From NCBI RefSeq assembly GCF_000004195.4, contig NC_030683.2:75983764-76047763 (forward strand): a stretch of DNA of 64,000 nucleotides, read 5' to 3'. Positions within the stretch are counted from its first letter, which is position 1; every line of letters starts with the position of its first letter. This stretch comes from Xenopus tropicalis. Taxonomy: Eukaryota > Chordata > Amphibia > Anura > Pipidae. Made by a program: the position numbers and the translations under genes. The notes beneath the pieces are model-generated. The model was not told the DNA's origin. It worked only from the letters and a program-made list of their open reading frames with translations, and did not search any database. Below are positions 10,661 to 21,690 of this stretch, piece by piece.

Positions 10661-11460
10661 GGCCATTCAAGCGGATACATCAGGGTCGAAGCGAATCCGG
10701 GAGAGAGTAGGCAAGTTTGCAGACAAAGCACAGGGCCCAGAGGGGAACAGCACGCCAAGGCGGGAGGCTCCACAGGAAGCGCATCCACACCCAGCAGAGG
10801 TGCGCGCACCACAGGGAATCTGGCACAGAGGCCTCAGCACACTGCAGGTTTGACATCATCACCGGAGGTCAGCAGCCCCCCTGGCACAGGGAACGGCCCA
10901 GGCACCAACCAAGGTGGGAGGTCCAGGGGTCACCTCCACTGCACATACCACGGCAACAAGCCGCAGGGGACAAGGGAGAAGGGCAGACCGCAGGGGCCCC
11001 TCAGGGCCAGTGTGGAGGTCGGCGCAACATGGCATGGCTGGTGCTGGGGGCCAGGAACCCCAGGCAATGGGTGAGAGCCCGGAAAGGCAAGAGGCAGAGG
11101 GACAGACAGGCAGCCACAGTGCAGAGAGTGGGGCAACACGTGAGCCAAGTCTGAGGGCGGGGCGATCCGAGCGGGAGAGGACACTAGCAGTGAGGGGCAG
11201 GACATCCAGGACAGCAGACAGGGCCACACGGGAAAGGAGCCAGGGCTGGGACGGCCGGGGCAGGAATTGCCCCAGCAGGGACAGATGGGAAGGTGCGGAA
11301 AGGAGCCAGTCCAGGGATGGGAGACTCTGGGGGAGGTCCACGAGCAGTTCGCGAGGCCGCAGCAGCACGGTGCATTACAGAGGGCCTGCAGGGGGAGCAC
11401 GCCAGAGGAGCAGGTCCAGAAATCAGGGGAGGTCTTGGAGGAGGGAGTGCTCTCAGGTCC
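10661..11460. other. GC-rich low-complexity block, open in several frames
   Basis: An 800-bp island of high GC in an AT-rich region, with long open stretches on both strands (plus: Arg/Gly/Gln-rich; minus: Pro/Ser/Leu-rich). I do not recognise a domain in any frame. It abuts the 3' (low-coordinate) end of the minus-strand DIRS-type element, so it might be a degraded recombinase or gag region of such an element, or a separate GC-rich repeat. The open frames are probably a consequence of composition. Confidence 0.35.
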
Positions 11461-12310
11461 ACTCGTAGTGCTACCTGCCACCCTAAAGTTCAAGTTGATC
11501 TGCAGACAATGAAGTTCCAAGACCCTCAATAGTTTCCTCAGAATAAGTGACTGGCCACAGAAACACAGCCACTAAAATCTAGAACAGCTCCAAGAAACAC
11601 AGATTCCCCACCAAGCCCTTCTGAACCCAATCTAGTGGCCACCATTCCATTTCCTATATAAAAAGGCCCTAAAACCACCATTCCCAGGTGCATCAGCAAA
11701 TAACAAAATCTCCTTACAAGAGACCTTTGCCCCTTGGAAAAGAAGCTGCCCGTTAAACTCTTTTAGAAATCACGCCCACACTGCCAATTTCCCTCTGACC
11801 ACTTTAAACAAGCACACTCTATGATGCTGTGCCTTCACCCCTGACATATCCTAAGCAGTGACAAAATACCCTCCCCCCAGGAATAACCCTGCAGGTGAAA
11901 TTTTGCTTGCCAAGCAGGGACTGCAACTCTTTTAAGTTCACCTTATGCCAACCTACAAGCTTGGCAACCACCCAAATCAGATTACCCAATTCGTCCTCAG
12001 GGAGCCAGGTCAACCACACTGCTGAGTCAATTACCATCCCCAGGAAGTGAAGGCAGGTCACTGGTGCCACTGTTTTGTCTGGGGCCTAAAGCCTTTTAAA
12101 TTCACTGGCAACTTCTCACATGACTTGTGCTTTAAAGCACACTTCTTGGTGGCTATTGGGTTATAAAAAGTCATCCAAATAGTGCACAATCTGATTGCAG
12201 CCTGTACACCTCCTGACTGTACTAAACTGTGCAAAGCAAGTGCAAGAAATCGACCAGCCCATGGGCACACATAATTCCATATAAAACTTCCCATCCTATG
12301 CACAACCTAA
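11461..12310 (-). pseudogene. DIRS-type reverse transcriptase/RNase H fossil, copy 1
   Basis: Minus-strand translation contains the RT active-site motif YLDD (codons at 12170-12181, in context QIVHYLDDF), then after a frame change PVTCLHFLGMVIDSAVW, LKELQSLLGKQNFTCR and VIPGGRVFC, the order seen in DIRS-group RTs. The RNase H end (LHCLQINLNFR) lies near 11500. Stops and frameshifts separate the parts, so no protein can be made. A better-preserved stretch of the same family lies at 62715-63460 in the same orientation. Downstream a tyrosine recombinase would be expected but is not recognisable. Confidence 0.75.
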
Positions 12311-14490
12311 AAGTATCTAGTGGACTAAAGTCTAAAAACTCAAAAAGTCCAGTGGCTTTGGACTTAATTCTACTAGATACTGAATATCATGACCTGGTTG
12401 AATGAGAATCTTTATATACACAACCTAAAACATATCAATGCACCCTCACCCATCTCCTTCGTCAACACCCTGACAAATTCATGCAGAAATAAGCAAAGAG
12501 GGTGGTTGTGGGAGCACTCCAAGTCTGGAAGTGAAACTGAGGCTGATACATCATTCATCAATTCCCTTTCAACCAGCGCTTCCCCTGCTGCTTCTTGGGT
12601 GCCACCCCCAAAGGCGAAATACTCAGGATGTAAAGTGGTGGCACAGTGAAGCGCCCGACCATCCGGCCCTGCTTGGCCTTTTTGTCCAGATTTTGTCTTA
12701 CTACCCCCGAATTCCTATCCCCTGATGTCAGATTGGCATGCATTCCCTCCACCCCGCTAAAATAGTATCCTAAACCCAAATAAAAAAATGTCCCTGAGAA
12801 AATAAGCATTGTCAAGCTTAACGTACTGCTTTAACCAAGGAAGCATTGCATCTAGAATAACCGGTGTGCTCCCTTAGGAAGCCTCTGCACCTTTGGCCCC
12901 CCCTTTTCCTTTTTTTTTTTTTTAAAACATTGGCTGTAGAGGTGGGTACCTTCTGTGCCATCATCAATTTTATCCATAGTGCCATGTCAACCTGATCTCA
13001 ATATATTCTTGGGTACACTGCAGGGTACATTGCAGGGTGCTGGCAGATCTGTTCATCATACTGCCACCATGTTAACCTACCATATACTTTAAATATCTCC
13101 CATTTACCTTCAAGGTAGCAAAACAGAGCTGAACACCTATCGGGGAACTTCTCTCCAATAACTTTTGCCAATATGCCAATAACCCCAAGCCATTTGACGA
13201 AAGTCCTGGGAATCTTCCTATACCACTGACACCTCTCTTTCTCTTCTAGCTTCCCTTTCTTTATCATCCTTCTTAACATCTGCTACCTCTTCCAAGGGAA
13301 GTAACGAGAATAACTCCACAAACTCCCCCTTCCAAATATATCCTTCACCAAATGCCCCCACAAAAAGGAGACATATGCCACTTCCACCACCCTTATGGTC
13401 ATTGTTTCCTTCTTTTTTACATGTTCCGCTGAGGCTGTGCAGGTCCCATACACTGATCCTAGCCAACGCACATGCTCCCTTATCCCCTCCACAGGCCCTG
13501 CAATATTTCCCCCCTGCACCACCCCAGACCCCTAAACCATACCTGCTGGACTTCCTACCTCCCCGCCCTCCCAGCTAGCTAAAAACTCTTTTAGCCCCTC
13601 CAATAGGGTCCCTCCTTCCCCCATATTTACCCCCACCTTACTGGTTTCTTACCCTGCTCCTGGAACTCTGGACAGGTGAGCCCCCAGCTCCTTAGGAGAA
13701 CTCTCGTGCCTCCCACTATAGAGTTTCAAGCTTCTCTTCACACAAGATCCACTAATGCTCCTTTCCCTGGAACTAGGCTGCTTTTGAACTGTAGGTGGGC
13801 ACCGCTGGCTGTCTCCTTCCATGGGGCTTTTGCTGGGTCTGCCTGCCGTGGGGCTTCCTAGCCCCATGCTGCTGCCAGCTCCCTGCCCCATACGTGTTCC
13901 CTTTCTCCTGCCTGCTGGCCTTTCTGCAGCTGGAATCCCAGTCCCAAACATTCCCAGCTTCCCCTACCCATGTGGTTTCACCCACCAGCTGCTGGTGGCA
14001 ACTCCACTGCCATCTCTCCTCATTTGCCTGGCCATGGCAGCTCCCTCAGCCCCACCATATCCTTCTGGTGCATCTCTTTCCTGCTTCCTGCTTAGGCTGT
14101 ACTCTGCCCCCTTCTGGGCTCCTGTGTAATTCTGCTGACTCTCTCTCCATCATCTTCCATGGTTGGCTCCTGTGCCAAAACTTTTGGGTGATGTGGTACA
14201 ACATGTGGGCTGCCCCGCCGATGTTTCCACAACCTCTTCTTCTAACTAATCCGTGTCCAAACTAAAACCCCCATCCCCCCTCTGTACTATCCTTATAGGG
14301 GCCCTTCCTAGCCCTGTAATGGCCCTGTCCCTCCACCTTCCTTTTCTGGCCGTGGGGCCTGCTTTGATTATATGATAGCATGAACTCTGTACAGGGGCTT
14401 GTCCCTGCTCTGCAGAATATCTGTTTATTATTTCCCAGATACCTGTGGGGCTGCCATCCCCCTTAGGGTTCTCATACATGTGTGTTTAGC
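12311..14490 (-). pseudogene. DIRS-type gag-like region fossil, copy 1
   Basis: Upstream of the RT on the same strand. Recognisable pieces are WWQYDEQICQHPAMYP (about 13025-13080), like the W..YDE.FRQ motif near the end of DIRS gag proteins, and basic low-complexity stretches at 13650-14000. An open piece (about 14246-14479) shows no family motif. A poly-T run occurs at 12908-12925, matched at 63721-63731 in copy 2. Frame breaks throughout. Assignment rests on position and one motif. Confidence 0.5.
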
Positions 14491-15049
14491 CCTGCATCCC
14501 CCTGCATTGGATTTACCCTAAGTACCACCACAGGGGAGCACAGGACAAAACATAGCCCATTCTCTGTTAACAGCCTGTATTCACAGAGGCTCAGGGGAAC
14601 ACAGGGATAACCCCCCCCCCATACTTCTGTAGCACCAGAAACTACTGTATATAAGCAGAGGCCAGGTGTGTGTTTGTGTGAGCTTTGTTTCTAATTGTAT
14701 AAATACAAATTAGTCCTTAGGTATTGTAAATTATTTCAAATACAATGATACCATACATCAAAATATATTTACATTTCCATTAACACAATCATATACAATT
14801 CAAAATATAAATAAGTAAAAATTTAAAATAAATGTACAATAACTACATAAAAAATATCAGAGATAAAATATAAAAACAGTAAAGTTATGGGACCATCTCC
14901 CATAGACTCAATTTAAAGCAAAAAATAATAAATGATTTCCTTTTTCTCTGTAATAATGAAACAGTACCTTGTACTTAGTCCTAACTGGCATCATGAATCC
15001 ATATTGGTAAAACAATCCTATTGGGTTTATGTAATGGATAAATGATCTA
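14491..15049. other. Unassigned, partly very AT-rich
   Basis: Contains a C10 run near 14610 and an AT-rich tract at 14690-14900. No gene or element ends identified. Confidence 0.4.
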
Positions 15050-15099
15050 TAGCAGATTTAACCCCTTCTTGGCTGTAACCAAGCCAACAGCACAGCTAG

Positions 15100-15942
15100 T
15101 GTAGTTTTGGAGCATGGGGTACACGCGACTCAATCCTTCAGGATGAGCCTTCGCTAAGTGAAGTGTAGTGCAACTACAACCCACTGTAACTGTGTGCAGT
15201 GCAGAGCAACAAATGGGCGCCAGAAAGTTCTTGCAGTTGAACAATAGAATTGTTTTATTGTCAGAGACAATCAATATGCAGGGTTATAGCAATACTCACG
15301 CAGAGGAGATATCAGGCAATTGCACAACAAGTAGAAAAATATGGTGTCCACTGTCTTTGCCCACCTCAGCCGAGGGTGGGGATGGTAAGGACCACCAACC
15401 AGCATGGCCTCTCTGTGGAGATTAGCCTGGCCAAGTATCTGTATCCCTTGTCCCTTAGCAGCCAAGGATCCCTCACAGCCGACTATGGATCAGGGATAGG
15501 AACTGACCTGATACCTGCCTGTAGGGAAGAATACTTCCAGCTAATTTCTCCTGGTTGGAGCCGAAACTGCTCTTTCTAACTAATCTCACTATCTCACTTT
15601 CCTAGAAAGTGCTCTTATAAATTATCCTGACACTTACTATTCCTCATTCACGGGGTCCCTGTTCCCCGACTTCACTAGAGTTAGATGTAGCCTCTAGGGT
15701 ACTCACTTTACTGGGGCCCTGTTGATCCCAGGCTCAGTGGAACTTCCACCTGGGATGCAGCCAAAGAGGAAGACCCATCCCCCTGCTAAACACTATATCA
15801 GAGTGCCAAGGGAGTGGTCTACCTGTTAACCAACAAGACACATATGCAAAACTAATACATGGGTCTTTGCCCAGTAACAGCAGAACTAGGAAGTTGTAAG
15901 ATTTAAAGCTATAGGGACATGTTAACCCTATGGGTCCCTACA
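15100..15942 (-). mobile_element. LTR fragment, minus strand
   Basis: Read on the minus strand it begins TGTAGGGACCCATAGGG at 15942, has a TATA-like TTTATAAGAGC near 15620 and an AATAAAACAATTC polyadenylation-like site near 15255. It shares layout and motifs (for example TAGCCTAACT/ACTAATCTCACT, GTTGGAGCC, a TGTAGGGxAC start) with the LTR at 51835-53061. The distal boundary is uncertain and no target duplication was found. Confidence 0.5.
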
Positions 15943-15949
15943 CAGACTT

Positions 15950-16040
15950 AAGTACTGGTAATCCAACTTATGGAAAGATCCACTATCCATAAAACTCCAG
16001 GTCCTGATTATTCTGGATACTATATCTTACACCTGTACAG
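15950..16040. mobile_element. Fragment of CAGGTATGGGA-type MITE
   Basis: TACTGGTAATCCAACTTATGG...CCATAAAACTCCAGGTCCTGA...TATCTTACACCTGTAC (read in pieces) resembles the terminal parts of the complete copy at 59697-60024, shortened. Confidence 0.4.
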
Positions 16041-16247
16041 TCCTGTATAAAATTAATATTTGCAAAATGTTGTAAAACAATATCCAGACCAGAAATTGTA
16101 TATGTGGCTTAGCATAGCACAGAAATATTTAGATTTATGGTGCATGTTCTGGGCTGCAGAGGTTTGAGGTGCAAATGGTTAATGTTCTTTTGACCTAATA
16201 ATTGCACTACAGCTGAGTACAGAGCTGCTGCACTTAAAAAGGTACAG

Positions 16248-16566
16248 ACCAAAGCTAATGCCACACATAGCATATTCTCGGCAAGCTGAAAAACCCTTGC
16301 CGACAATACACTCCTATGCTTAAATACCCCTACCTGTGCCTGCACCCGATAGCATTGAACATGTAGCCGCTATCCGCCAAAGAACAAAAGACTTTACATT
16401 ATCAGCAGATATTGGCTACATGTGCCTGCATCTGAGCGTATTCAATTCATTTGGGTGCAGGCACAGGTAGGAGCATTATTAAGCATACAGTATGTAGCGT
16501 ATTCGCCACAAGCATTTTTTCACTTGCCGAAAATACGCTACATACGATATGTGTTGCATTAGCCTT
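16248..16566. mobile_element. Palindromic MITE
   Basis: The ends are inverted copies: AAAGCTAATGCCACACAT at the left and ATGTGTTGCATTAGCCTT at the right. Inner inverted pairs include CTACCTGTGCCTGCACCC with GGGTGCAGGCACAGGTAG (16330/16450) and GGCTACATGT with ACATGTAGCC. Target duplication not clear. No coding capacity. Confidence 0.6.
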
Positions 16567-17675
16567 ACACTTGATTGCTCTTTCCTGGTTGTACAAGGAA
16601 GAGACCACTCTTCCTTGGATGTGTGATAAAGAAACAGCTCTTCTTAAATATGAGAAGAAGAGCCACAGGGCTGGATGGTCTCTGTGTATAAGGAAACCTG
16701 AGAGAAAGCCAAGGAACCTGAGTAACCAGTAACTCATAGCAACCAATCAGTGATTGGTTCGATTAGTGGCTTTTTCCAGACAGCTGCAGGTAGAACAATG
16801 AATGCAACAATTAAATTGGTTGCCATGGGTTAATGCCCACAGGCATATTTACCCAGTGTTAATAAATGTCTCAAACTCATACAGACTTTTTTTTTTGTAG
16901 GAATTTGGGCAATAGGCCTACACCCTATTATAGACAGCAAACCCACCTGTGTGGAAAGTAGAGTCAGACAGTATAAAGATTTTATTTTCTGTGTTTTTTT
17001 TTTTTTTTATTTCTGCAGAAGCCTTAATACTGGCCAATTATTCTGCACTGAACTGCCTGTGCCTCTGTTTGGGTGTCTGGAAGTGTATGCAGAGGTCTAT
17101 TTCTGCATATCTACTTTACTTTGGCATGAAGTTTGGTAAACAGGTCCAAACAATAACAAATCTACAACCTGGTCCTGCACCCTACAAAGCACAATTTAGG
17201 TGGAAAGCTCCATTATTAGCCAAAAATTAATTTACTTACTATAAAAACAATCGCCTTAAAATACTATATGTAGCTTAATACTAGCATACATTCTACTGCT
17301 TAATAATAGTTCATGCAAAGCAATGAATCGCCATTAATTTTCATATACATTCAAGTGTGACCCCAGTAAATACGAGGTCACATTTACATGAATAAATGTA
17401 TGGATATATATACAGTTTAAAATAATACACAAAGAAAGGAAGATAATGTGCATCAGACCATACGTAAGTAATGTATGTCTTGAGTATCTATTTTCCTGAT
17501 TAGACCACCCCAGGATGAAGTTTAAACACAGAGAGCTGTTTTTTTCCAGTTGACAAGAAGCAGCAAACCAATAACTTTGGCTCTGTGTCTCCACTCGTTT
17601 TCTTTATCAGAATAACTGTTGCTATGGCCTCACCGTGGGCCTATAACACAAGCAGTGTTAGCATAACTTTTTTTC
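16567..17675. other. Unassigned sequence
   Basis: Poly-T runs at 16887-16896 and 16995-17008, otherwise featureless to me. Small open frames are short and unsupported. Confidence 0.35.
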
Positions 17676-17850
17676 AAAGGGACAGTAACACCAAAAAGTG
17701 TTTTAAAGTAAAACTGTTACATTGGTTTGCTCCAGAAACACTACTGTAGTTTATATAAATAAGTTGCCATGGGGCTAGAAATTCAAGCTTAAAAAAAAAC
17801 CAAAAAACCCAGGTTACATAGCAGATAAAAGATAGTATCTGTACAATTCA
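17676..17850. mobile_element. Fragment of TTAA-family (T2/Kolobok-like) MITE
   Basis: AAAGGGACAGTAACACCAAA is the start typical of TTAA-targeted frog MITEs with AAGGxxCAxTAACAC ends (compare 39406). The right end is missing. Confidence 0.35.
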
Positions 17851-18424
17851 GTGGCTTTTAGTTGCACAGGAAGGTAAAAAGGGGGTTAAATGCCATTAAT
17901 CACTCTCTACAGCATTTGTTGCCAAGAAATCATTTATTTGTAAGTTCTGGATTGATTTCACTTGGGGCGGGGGCAAAATGTAAGGCACCCCCCAATGAAA
18001 AAGAGCCACACTGGCACTTAACTTACCTTTCCATCAGCATTTCAGACATCCCCTGCCAAGCAAGACCCTAGCAAACAGCCCATATTAAACACTTCATCTA
18101 TTATGTTCCATTGGATAATCCTAAACAGATAAACTGCCATTGTAAGAACTAAGGGCTGCCCCCTGATCCCCTGACTGTTCACTGTGCTCACAAACAATCA
18201 CTTGTTACATTTGGTAGGATTCTTGAATAGATCACTTATAAATTATGTTATTATGATAAAAAATAACAAAAATATCTCTTGGCTGATTCATTATGAATGT
18301 ATAGATTTCCTTTAATCAGAATCATTTTTTTTAATAAAGGTTATGTTTTACAAGTGAAAAGTATCTTTCTTACACTGTGTCTACTGTATATGGTTGTTTT
18401 ATTTAGATTATTATTATTTATTAT
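17851..18424. other. Unassigned sequence
   Basis: No gene or repeat boundary recognised; ends in an ATTATTATT simple repeat that forms the tail of the LINE at 18425. Confidence 0.4.
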
Positions 18425-20300
18425 TTATTTATATATTTATTACACTTATTTATAAAACACCAACATATTTCACAGCGCTGTACAATAAATGGGTTTTATA
18501 CATTGGACATACATACTTTTGAAGGCAGAGAGATTGGGAGAAACTCTGACAGATTTTGGGAGAGAATTCCAGGGAAGGGGGGCAGCCCTTGCAGTCTTGC
18601 AGTGTGTGAGGAGGGAATGAGAGAGGAGTTGAGGAGCAGGTCAGTAGAGGAGTGTAACAAGTGAGTTGGTTGGTATCTAAAGATAAGTTCAAAGATGTAG
18701 GGCGGGGCAGAGTTATGGACTGCTTTGAATGTGAGAGTCATTAGTTTGAATTTTATCCTGGATGGTAGGGGAAGCCAGTGCAGGGATTGGCAGAGTGGCA
18801 CGGCAGAGGAGGAGTGGTTGGAGAGGTGTATGAGCCTGGCAGCAGTATTCATTATGGACTGGAGAGGGAACAGTCTTTGGAGGGAAAGGCCAATTAATAG
18901 GGAGTTACTGTAGTCCAGGTGAGATATTATAAGAGAGTAAATAAGAATTTTGGGCACATCTTGGGTGATAAATTATCGTATTTTGGAGATATTTCTTAGG
19001 TGAAAGTGACATGATTTGATAAGTGATTGGATATGAGGAGTGAAGGACAGGGCAGGTGCTCTGCAATAACTTGAGCAGTGACTGAAGCACATGGAGGGGG
19101 TGAAGGAGGGGACAGCAGAGAGTTAAAGGTAGAGAAGAGTTGTGCAGTTTTTTTAGAGAGGGAGTTAATGAGTGCAGTGAAGTAGGTTTGTTTAGCTTGG
19201 TGGAGGGTGGTATTATAGGAGAGCATAGCAGATTTATAGTTGCAGAGCGGCGCTCAAGTGTATGTGACTGTTTTTGGAGGGATTTGGTATGAGCAGTGTG
19301 CCAGGGTTGGAGTGGTTTGGGCCTCATGCATTTTGTCTTGGCAGGAGCAAGCTCATTAAGGGCAGTGGTGAGTGTGTTGTAGTAGACAGAGGTAGGAGTA
19401 GGTAGGAGTGAAGAGAGTCAATGGAAGAATAGAGATGTGTCGTGTTTAGGGATTGCAGGTCTCGGTATGTGCATGTTTGAGGGACAGCAGAGGGTGTAGA
19501 GGGAGTTAGCGAGAGTTAAAATGTGAGCAGATTGTGATCGGAGAGGGGGAAAGGGGAGTTAGTGAATTTGGAGATAGAACAACATTTTGTAAATATAAGA
19601 TCCAGGGAGTTTCCATTAGAGTGAGAGGGGGAATCAGAGCACAGAGATAACCCAAAGGAGGATGTGAGTGAAAGGAGTTTAGAGACAGGAGGGGCATTAG
19701 GATTGTTAACAGGTATGATGAAGTCACCTAGTACAATGGATGGGGAGTCAGAGGACAGGAAATAAGAAAGTCAGGCAGAAAAGTTGTCAAAGAATTGTGA
19801 GGTCGGTCCAGGAGGTCGGTATATGACCGCAGTGCAAAGTAAACCAGGGGAGAAGAGCCTAAAAGAGTGAACCTCAAATTAGGAAAATAAAAGAGAAGGA
19901 GCAGGTGGAAGGACATTAAATGAATAGCGGGGGGGGGGAGAGAAGGAGTAGTTCTACAGATTTCACCCTTTGTCTCTTTATTGCAGTGTGGGAAGGTTTA
20001 GCTGTATGTCAAGCTACACATCACCTCAGGGTAACACGTGGTGAGGACAGAACACCCCCAAAGGAAAGAGCAGCAGGTGAGGCAGTGTCAGTAGAGGAAA
20101 GCCAGGTCTCTGTTATTGCAAGTAAGTTAAGGGATTTAGCAATGAAAAGGTCATGGATGGAGGTAAGTTTGTTGCAGACGGAGTGGGAATTCCAGAGGGC
20201 ACAGGATACTTGAGCAGTGGCTTTGGGTATAGGGATAAGGTTTCTGCAATTTAAAGGGGTACAAAGTGGGTTAGGAGAACGTGGCTCTAACAAAAAGGGA
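18425..20300 (-). pseudogene. L2-like LINE with most of the RT deleted
   Basis: Minus strand, 5' to 3': endonuclease start with CNKLTSIHDLF and LLAITETWLS (about 20080-20200), endonuclease end with LMETPWILYL and an SP-x-S-D-H-like stretch (19500-19640), a linker with PWHTAHTKSLQK (19270-19310), then directly the C-terminal module ISHLDYSNSLLIGL, NTAARLIHLS and LHWLPLPSRIKFKL (18496-18957). The catalytic RT core between linker and C-terminus is absent. The 3' UTR (AAACACCAACATATTTCACAGCGCTGTACAATAAA, in pieces) ends in a TAAATAAT simple repeat. Known L2/L2-like LINEs encode an APE endonuclease plus RT. This copy has stops and a large internal deletion. Confidence 0.75.
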
Positions 20301-20374
20301 TGGGGTAAGGGTATGTAGGGATCCCCAAGATTTGGGGCCCCTAGGATGGGTTCTCCTTAGACAGGCACTAGAGG
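20301..20374. other. Short junction
   Basis: GGGATCCCCAAGATTTGGGGCCCC is a local palindrome between the LINE 5' end and the LTR that follows. Confidence 0.3.
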
Positions 20375-21115
20375 GTGGCCTTAGGGAATTGGACACCTAA
20401 AAGTGGTCCTAGATGTTTTTCTGCTAAAAGGGAGTTTCCCCTGCATTTCTCACCAGCAACCACTAGATGGGGTGCTGGGATATAAAATGGTATGCAGCCA
20501 TGTTCTGTTAGTTCTTAGTGCTGGGAGTGCCTCGGATAGAGGTGCTCCACATATATCCAAGTTTAGTAAGCAGTTTCAAGTAATAGGACACTCTAGGAGT
20601 GCCATGTAGGACACCAAGTGCAGGGCACTAAGTGGCTAGGTAGGTGGATCAAGTGACCGCTAGTCCAGGAGTCCGGATCTGAGGGTGCCTCTGAGAGTAC
20701 CTCTGAGAGTACCGGTGTGGGTCCCTGTGGTGTATCGGCCTCGCGTGAGTACTGGGGAGAACTCTATGAGAGAGTGTGTCCTGCCGAGAATACCGGGGAG
20801 AGCACCTAGAGGGGAGCATATGGCGTGAGTACCGTGGGGTATCTAACAGGAAAAGGTTCTCAATGAGAAGTAAGAAGTATATGCCCTGCATGTGATTTGT
20901 ATGCCGCTCCTGGAGAGGTTCTACCCGAATAAACAGCATTCATCTATTTCATCACAATCGTGTGTATCTGGCTCATTTCTGCACTGGGATCACCTACCCA
21001 TCGGTAAGCAAAAGGGAAAGGTGCTGGGAGTTGTGTGGATCCCCTGCATTGCACAGAGTTATATCAAGGTCCCAGGGTTGGAGTTATAGTCCCACAACAT
21101 AACCCCTAGGTGGAG
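20375..21115 (+). mobile_element. LTR (solo), Ty3-like family
   Basis: Carries GGACACCTAAAAGTGGTCCTA at the left, a TATAAAATGG box at about 20480, CCCGAATAAACAGCATTC (polyadenylation-like) at 20925 and CCTAGGTGGAGGCACGCCA at the right. The left half matches 24985-25110 (GGACACCTAAGGGTGGTCCT, AGTTTCCTCTG, CCACTAGGTGG, AATATAAAAGGG). Degenerate GAGAGTACC/GAGTACTGG repeats occur at 20690-20840. No gag/pol adjoining. The exact ends are not certain. Confidence 0.55.
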
Positions 21116-21530
21116 GCACGCCAAACAGCATAAAGATACCTGTCCTCCATAGTAAGCGGGGCTCAGGGCTCCTGTTAGCGCCAAAGAACACAGTAGCAGC
21201 ACTGAATCCTCCTAAAGTGGGCTACAGGTAGATAAGAAATAATCAATATAAACTTACTGTTACAATCCGCTACATTTACAAATTCAAAATTAGGGGGTAT
21301 TTCCACTCCAATGTTGGACCTAAAAAAACAAACAAACCAAAAACAAGCATTATTTTGTTACTGATATGGCTCTTAAATTTGACTATTTAAACTACTGATA
21401 CCCACAAACAAGTAGGTAACCTTCAGTTCAGCAGAACGCATGGACAAGCAGTGCTTATACTGTACCTGAATTTAACTTACATAAATGGTTTTACAGTTTA
21501 CAGTGCTTTGTAAATAGGCTTTATTTATTA
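21116..21530. other. Unassigned sequence
   Basis: No gene seen. Confidence 0.35.
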
Positions 21531-21534
21531 TATA

Positions 21535-21690
21535 GGTTGAAACCTGTTATCCGGAATGCTTTGGACCTGGGGTTTTCCTCACGTGATCTTTCTTTAATTT
21601 GGATCATCATGCTTTAGTCTACTAAATAATTCTTTTAAATATTAAATAAATCCCATAGGTTTCGTTTTTCTTTACAGCTTTTAAACTTTT
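21535..21690. mobile_element. Truncated CAGGTATGGGA-type MITE
   Basis: AACCTGTTATCCGGAATGCT, GGACCTGGGGTTTTCC, TTTAATTTGGATC and AATAAATCCCATAGG follow the left half of the complete element at 59697-60024. The right half is missing. Confidence 0.6.

Noticed and set aside
10640..11529. Up to 199-codon ORFs on both strands in the GC-rich block
   Set aside because: High GC removes stop codons; no recognisable domain, and both strands are open to similar extent.
13795..14265. 156-codon plus-strand ORF
   Set aside because: Antisense to the DIRS gag-like region; low-complexity Pro/Leu/Ser translation only.
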